Source: Pseudomonadota bacterium (GTDB taxonomy: Bacteria > Pseudomonadota > Alphaproteobacteria > Rhizobiales > Xanthobacteraceae). Taken from it: a stretch of DNA of 9,889 nt. The stretch is taken from positions 1-9,889 of the forward strand of contig JAEXXW010000279.1 in assembly GCA_023405565.1 (NCBI GenBank). The letters are read 5' to 3'. This document shows positions 6,511-9,889 of this stretch, piece by piece (the first letter of the stretch is position 1; every line of letters starts with the position of its first letter). The translations under genes and the position numbers were made by a program. A model generated the notes under the pieces. The model had not been told where the DNA came from, did not search any database, and saw nothing but the letters and a program-made list of their open reading frames with translations.

Positions 6511-6995
6511 TGCTTCCCTACGAAACCCTTCGCGAGATCGAGCTTTTCATCCTGAAAGAGGCGCGGCTTCTGGACGAAGGTCAGTTTGAGGCATGGCTCG
6601 ACCTCTATGCGCCGCAGGGCATCTACTGGATGCCCAGCAAGCCGGGCCAGACCGACCCTCTGAACGTCGCCTCGATCATCTACGAGGATCACGCCATTCT
6701 GGCTATGCGGGTTCAGCGGCTTCTGGAGGCCCGGGCGCTGGTCCTGACCCCGATGCCGCGGACGGTGCATATCGTCAGCAATATCGAGGTCCTCAAGGGT
6801 GACGCGACGTCGACCGATTTCGAGGTTGGCGCGGCGTTCCTCTGCACCGAATTGCAAGGCGAACGGCAGCGCATTTACGCGGGGCGGCAAATCCACCATA
6901 TTGCGCGCGAGGACGACTCATTTCGCATCCGCCGGAAGCATGTCGCGCTGACCAATTGCGACGGTGTCCATGCGCCAATGACGATCCCGATTTGA
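6510..6995 (+). CDS. Ring-hydroxylating dioxygenase beta (small) subunit
   Basis: 161 residues with the small-subunit fold of ring-hydroxylating dioxygenases (NTF2/SnoaL-like cone). LPYETLREIELFILKEARLLDE then WLDLYAPQGIYWMP resembles the BenB start in sequence and in length (about 161). It has no metal centre; in the family it builds the alpha3beta3 hexamer and sometimes tunes substrate choice. The chosen ATG at 6510-6512 overlaps the alpha stop (TGATG) with GAGG 7 nt upstream, a classic translational coupling. An in-frame ATG at 6477 would add 11 residues inside the alpha gene and does not match the family start. The TetR gene follows after 33 bp, so where benABC operons have a reductase gene there is a regulator here. 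Confidence 0.93.
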   Translation: MLPYETLREIELFILKEARLLDEGQFEAWLDLYAPQGIYWMPSKPGQTDPLNVASIIYEDHAILAMRVQRLLEARALVLTPMPRTVHIVSNIEVLKGDATSTDFEVGAAFLCTELQGERQRIYAGRQIHHIAREDDSFRIRRKHVALTNCDGVHAPMTIPI

Positions 6996-7028
6996 TGACA
7001 GGATATTCGCTCAAGGGCTGCAGGACGC

Positions 7029-7613
7029 GTGGTTCAGGTCAAGAAGGAAACGGTCCGAAACGCTATCCTTGACTCAGCGCGCGATCTGTTTTCCGAACGC
7101 GGTTATCACCGGACGACCTTGCAGGACATTGCCCAGCTCGCCGGCACCGGCGTCAGCAGCCTGTACTCGTATTTTCCCTCCAAGCTGCACCTTCTCTACG
7201 CGGTCATTGAGCCGTGGGGAAAGGAATGTTTCGAACAACTGGAAACGCGCGTGCGCGCGATCAAGCAGCCACGTGAAAAACTTCGGGCGATCCTGCTGGG
7301 CATCTGGCGCGACATTCCGATGGACAATATCGGCCTCGCCAACAGTCACATGGAAGCCCTTGCCTCGGCTGACCCGGCGGAGAAAAAGCCCTCTCCCCTT
7401 CTGGCCTGGACGGAACAGCGCCTGATGACGATGCTTGACGGCGTCTTGCCGAACGATTCCGGGAAGAGCGGCCGTTACGAATTGCTGCCGCATCTGTTCA
7501 TGATGGCGTATGACGGCTTTGTCATCAATCGCCGCCTGAACGACATCCGCGACATCGAAAAGCTGGTCGATGCGATGTGCAATATCCTGATGGGACCGGA
7601 GAAGAAATCCTAA
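7029..7613 (+). CDS. TetR-family transcriptional regulator
   Basis: 194 residues, normal for TetR repressors. The N-terminal DNA-binding domain spans about residues 7-55, with the helix-turn-helix and its tail in TTLQDIAQLAGTGVSSLYSY (29-48) followed by FPSK. The remainder is a helical ligand-binding and dimerisation domain with no sequence clue to the ligand. The start is a GTG: the frame is closed by TGA at 6996-6998 and has no ATG between. AGGA at 7022-7025 and AAGGG just before it are imperfectly spaced ribosome sites. It lies 33 bp after the dioxygenase beta gene on the same strand, so it is probably cotranscribed and may repress the promoter dyads at 5033-5075, with the pathway substrate or product as inducer (inference). 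Its stop overlaps the convergent EIIA gene's stop by 4 bp. Confidence 0.92.
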   Translation: MVQVKKETVRNAILDSARDLFSERGYHRTTLQDIAQLAGTGVSSLYSYFPSKLHLLYAVIEPWGKECFEQLETRVRAIKQPREKLRAILLGIWRDIPMDNIGLANSHMEALASADPAEKKPSPLLAWTEQRLMTMLDGVLPNDSGKSGRYELLPHLFMMAYDGFVINRRLNDIRDIEKLVDAMCNILMGPEKKS

Positions 7614-8059
7614 CCTTGACCGAGGGCGATCCGGGACAGCTCTGGCGACGTCGCGGCATCGCGCATTTTCCGGATGATATCTGTCGACCTTAGCGCTCTT
7701 GAAACACTCGCCAGCACGCCCAGCTGATCGCCGTCCGCTCTGGCCGGCAGCAGCACCATGAAAACGATATCGACTGGCTTGCCGTCCATCGCCTCGAAAT
7801 CGATCGCCCGTTTCAGCTTCATCAGGATACCGTAAGGCTTTTGCACGAAATCGACCCGGGCATGCGGAATTGCGACACCGCCGCCCGTGCCAGTCGATCC
7901 AAGAGCCTCTCGCGTGCGCAACGCCTTCAGGATAAGGCCGGAAGCAACCCCGAGATCTTCGGATGCGCGCCCGGCCAGTTCAGCAAGCACCTGGTTCTTG
8001 TCAGTACAGACCGCGTCGACAAACACGTCGGACGGCGAAAGGAAATCCGCTATTTTCAT
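7610..8059 (-). CDS. PTS EIIA-Ntr-like (PtsN-type) regulatory protein linked to kdpDE
   Basis: 149 residues covering one PTS EIIA type-2 domain. REALGSTGTGGGVAIPHARV (50-69) carries the phosphorylatable histidine H66 (H73 in E. coli PtsN). The second conserved histidine of the family, in the PADQTKTHL region of PtsN, aligns with Q112 here (PARADGDQL, 105-113). There are no sugar-transport IIB or IIC domains, so a regulatory role is likely. In E. coli, unphosphorylated EIIA-Ntr binds and stimulates KdpD; this gene lies 4 bp after kdpE in the same operon, so it may be a dedicated partner of this KdpD. It could also be the general PtsN of the organism. It ends convergently against the TetR gene with a 4-bp overlap of stop codons. 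Confidence 0.9.
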   Translation of the reverse strand: MKIADFLSPSDVFVDAVCTDKNQVLAELAGRASEDLGVASGLILKALRTREALGSTGTGGGVAIPHARVDFVQKPYGILMKLKRAIDFEAMDGKPVDIVFMVLLPARADGDQLGVLASVSRALRSTDIIRKMRDAATSPELSRIALGQG

Positions 8060-8063
8060 TGTC

Positions 8064-8753
8064 TCAGTCCGGCGCCCTCAGCCGGTATCCGATCCCCGTT
8101 TCGGTAAGGATATAGTGAGGCCGTTCGGGATCGAGTTCGACCTTCTGCCTGAGCTGGCGCACGTAAACGCGCAGATATTGCGCGTCGGTCAGATCGTCCC
8201 ATAGCTCGTGCAGCAGGAATTTATGCGTCAACACCTTGCCGGCGTGCTGAACCAGAATGCGCAGGAGATCGTATTCCTTGGGCGACAGCTTCACCTCCTG
8301 ATCGCCAAGCTTCACGATGCGCCGCACAAGATCAACGGACAGTTCTCCGACACGAAAGATCGGGCGTTCACCCTGCACTTGCAACTGGTGCCGCAGGGCC
8401 GCTCTCATCCGCGCCAGCAATTCTTCCATCCCGAACGGCTTGGTGACATAATCGTCGGCACCGAGGTCCAGCGCCCGAACCTTGCCCGCCTCGTCACCGC
8501 GACTGGACAGCACCACGATCGGCACGGATTCCATCCGCGCGCGGATGCTCGCGAGCAGTTCATGCCCATCCAGATCCGGCAAGCCAAGATCGAGAATGAC
8601 CAGATCGGGATGCTCGCTCAGCATCGCCAATGCGTTCTTTCCATTCGAGGCTTCGAGAATGTCATAGCCTTGCGTACTGAGACCCATGCGCAGGAGTTTT
8701 CGGATCGGCGGCTCGTCGTCGATCACCAGCACTTTCAGGGGGGCGGCGGTCAT
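8064..8753 (-). CDS. kdpE: KdpE, OmpR-family response regulator of potassium-transport genes
   Basis: 229 residues. The receiver domain (about 6-122) has the acidic pair D12-D13, phosphoacceptor D55 in LVILDLGLPD, S83-S84 and K105 in VTKPFG, all intact. The C-terminal winged-helix domain (about 130-226) ends with YLRVYVRQLRQK (193-204) and ILTETGIGYRL (215-225), closely resembling E. coli KdpE. On phosphorylation by KdpD it activates the kdpFABC high-affinity potassium pump genes, which are not in the window. The ATG overlaps the kdpD stop by 4 bp (ATGA), and the EIIA-like gene follows 4 bp after its stop, so the three are translated from one message. Confidence 0.95.
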   Translation of the reverse strand: MTAAPLKVLVIDDEPPIRKLLRMGLSTQGYDILEASNGKNALAMLSEHPDLVILDLGLPDLDGHELLASIRARMESVPIVVLSSRGDEAGKVRALDLGADDYVTKPFGMEELLARMRAALRHQLQVQGERPIFRVGELSVDLVRRIVKLGDQEVKLSPKEYDLLRILVQHAGKVLTHKFLLHELWDDLTDAQYLRVYVRQLRQKVELDPERPHYILTETGIGYRLRAPD

Positions 8754-9889
8754 GCGGCAGAGCTTACCTGTTGCGGCGCCGGAATCGGCAACCTGATCGT
8801 GAATATCGCGCCGGAACGATCCGTCCGGTTCGCAGCCCTGATCGTTCCGTTCATCGCCTCGACAAAGCCGCGCGAAATGGCAAGACCAAGACCCGTGCCG
8901 GCGCGGACGTGATCGCCTTTTTGCGCGCGATAGAACTTGTCGAAGATCTGCTCGAGATCCGCGTCGGCAATGCCCGGGCCCTCATCGAGAACTTGCAGAT
9001 AGACCGCTTCGCTGTCCCGCCAGCTCTGGATGCGGACCGTCGTATCGGCATCGGAATATTTGGCGGCATTGTCGAGAAGATTGAACAGCACCTGCTCGAA
9101 CAGCACCGCATCCACCTCGACCATCGGTATATCCGGCGCAAGATCAAGCTCGACGCGGAGGCCCGAAAGGATCTTGCTGGCCCGCTGCAGGGCCGTGCCG
9201 ACGATCTCGCCGAGATCGTGACGCGCCGAATTGGGAACGATTGCGCCGGATTCAAGCTTGGTCATGTCGAGCAGATTGGCGATGAAGCGGTTGAGGCGCT
9301 CCGATTCGTCGATCACGGTCGTCAGCAGATCGACCTTTTCCGCATCACTGAGTTTGCCGGACAAATCGCGCAACGTGCCGGCCGATCCGATCACCGCCGC
9401 CAACGGCGTCTTCAGATCGTGGGAGATCGATGTCAGCAAGGCCGAGCGGAGCCGGTCGGCTTCCATGGTCCGCTTCGCGCGGTCCATATCTTCGACGAGA
9501 TGGACGCGCTCGATGGCCAGGGCGCCTTGATCGATCAAGGCATCCAGCAGCCGGCGCTCATCTGGCGTCAGCATCGGTCCGGGTTTGTCGCTGTCGATGC
9601 CGACGACACCGATGGCCCCTCGCCCGGTTCGCATCGGCAGAAACAGCCGCTTGGCCCCCGGCAACGTATCCGATCCGCGCCCCGCTGCGTGATCGTTCTC
9701 CCACGCCCATTTGGCAGCCGCGATATCCGCATCGTCCAATGTATCCTCGGGCGGATATCCGGCCTTTACGGCAATCGTGCCATCCTCCGGCAGCAGGATC
9801 ACCACCCGGACACGCAGCATCAGCGCGGTCTGATAGGCCGTTGCCCAGAGCACATCGTCGAGTGTTCCGACACCGGCCAGCTTCCGGCG
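8750..9889 (-). CDS. kdpD: KdpD potassium-responsive sensor histidine kinase, C-terminal part
   Basis: An open frame runs from the right edge to a TGA at 8750-8752, giving the last 379 residues of a protein that is usually near 900. Counting from the edge: a GAF-like domain (about 15-128), then a dimerisation and phosphoacceptor helix with SISHDLKTP, where the histidine is residue 157. An ATP-binding domain follows, with N-box NLLDNAAKYS (270-279), G1 DEGPGI (302-307), FDKFYR (316-321) and G2 GTGLGLAIS (331-339). All catalytic boxes are intact. The N-terminal Kdp and USP-like domains and the four membrane helices lie beyond the window. Assignment to KdpD rather than another kinase rests on the coupled KdpE and the domain order. 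The residue at 9851-9853 (GTG) is an internal valine, not a start. Confidence 0.93.
   Translation of the reverse strand, partial: RRKLAGVGTLDDVLWATAYQTALMLRVRVVILLPEDGTIAVKAGYPPEDTLDDADIAAAKWAWENDHAAGRGSDTLPGAKRLFLPMRTGRGAIGVVGIDSDKPGPMLTPDERRLLDALIDQGALAIERVHLVEDMDRAKRTMEADRLRSALLTSISHDLKTPLAAVIGSAGTLRDLSGKLSDAEKVDLLTTVIDESERLNRFIANLLDMTKLESGAIVPNSARHDLGEIVGTALQRASKILSGLRVELDLAPDIPMVEVDAVLFEQVLFNLLDNAAKYSDADTTVRIQSWRDSEAVYLQVLDEGPGIADADLEQIFDKFYRAQKGDHVRAGTGLGLAISRGFVEAMNGTIRAANRTDRSGAIFTIRLPIPAPQQVSSAA

Noticed and set aside
1..9889. CRISPR arrays, insertion sequences, attachment sites, tRNA or rRNA genes
   Set aside because: No regularly spaced direct repeats, transposase or integrase motifs, or RNA-gene-like sequence were seen on reading.

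Overview
The window looks like a moderately GC-rich alphaproteobacterial chromosome segment. The organism call rests on protein resemblance only: a tartrate-dehydratase-like enolase close to the Bradyrhizobium type, TRAP transporter genes, and a kdpDE pair followed by an EIIA-Ntr-type gene. I cannot name a genus. I see no rRNA, tRNA, insertion sequence, integrase or CRISPR array.

There are two blocks. Block 1 (1-7613) is catabolic and organised around a 444-bp divergent control region (3029-3472). Leftward from it runs a complete tripartite TRAP transporter (periplasmic binding protein, small membrane subunit, large membrane subunit). It is followed 15 bp later by the first 44 codons of a FAD-binding subunit of a CO-dehydrogenase/xanthine-dehydrogenase-type molybdenum hydroxylase, cut by the window edge. 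Rightward run a small VOC-fold protein, a dehydratase of the D-tartrate dehydratase type (enolase superfamily), a benzoate/anthranilate-type Rieske dioxygenase alpha-beta pair, and a TetR-family regulator. A 120-bp AT-rich gap before the Rieske gene carries two inverted repeats and a perfect TATAAT, so the dioxygenase-regulator genes probably have their own repressible promoter.

Block 2 (7610-9889, leftward) is potassium-responsive control: the C-terminal part of the KdpD sensor kinase (continuing off the right edge), KdpE, and a PTS EIIA-Ntr-like protein, all tightly packed. It converges on the TetR gene with stop codons overlapping by 4 bp.

Working hypothesis (inference): TRAP imports an organic, probably aromatic or hydroxylated, acid. 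The molybdenum hydroxylase and the Rieske dioxygenase oxidise it, and the VOC and enolase-superfamily proteins process an intermediate or a related hydroxy acid. The substrate is not revealed by the sequence. No reductase or ferredoxin for the oxygenase and no cis-diol dehydrogenase lies in the window.
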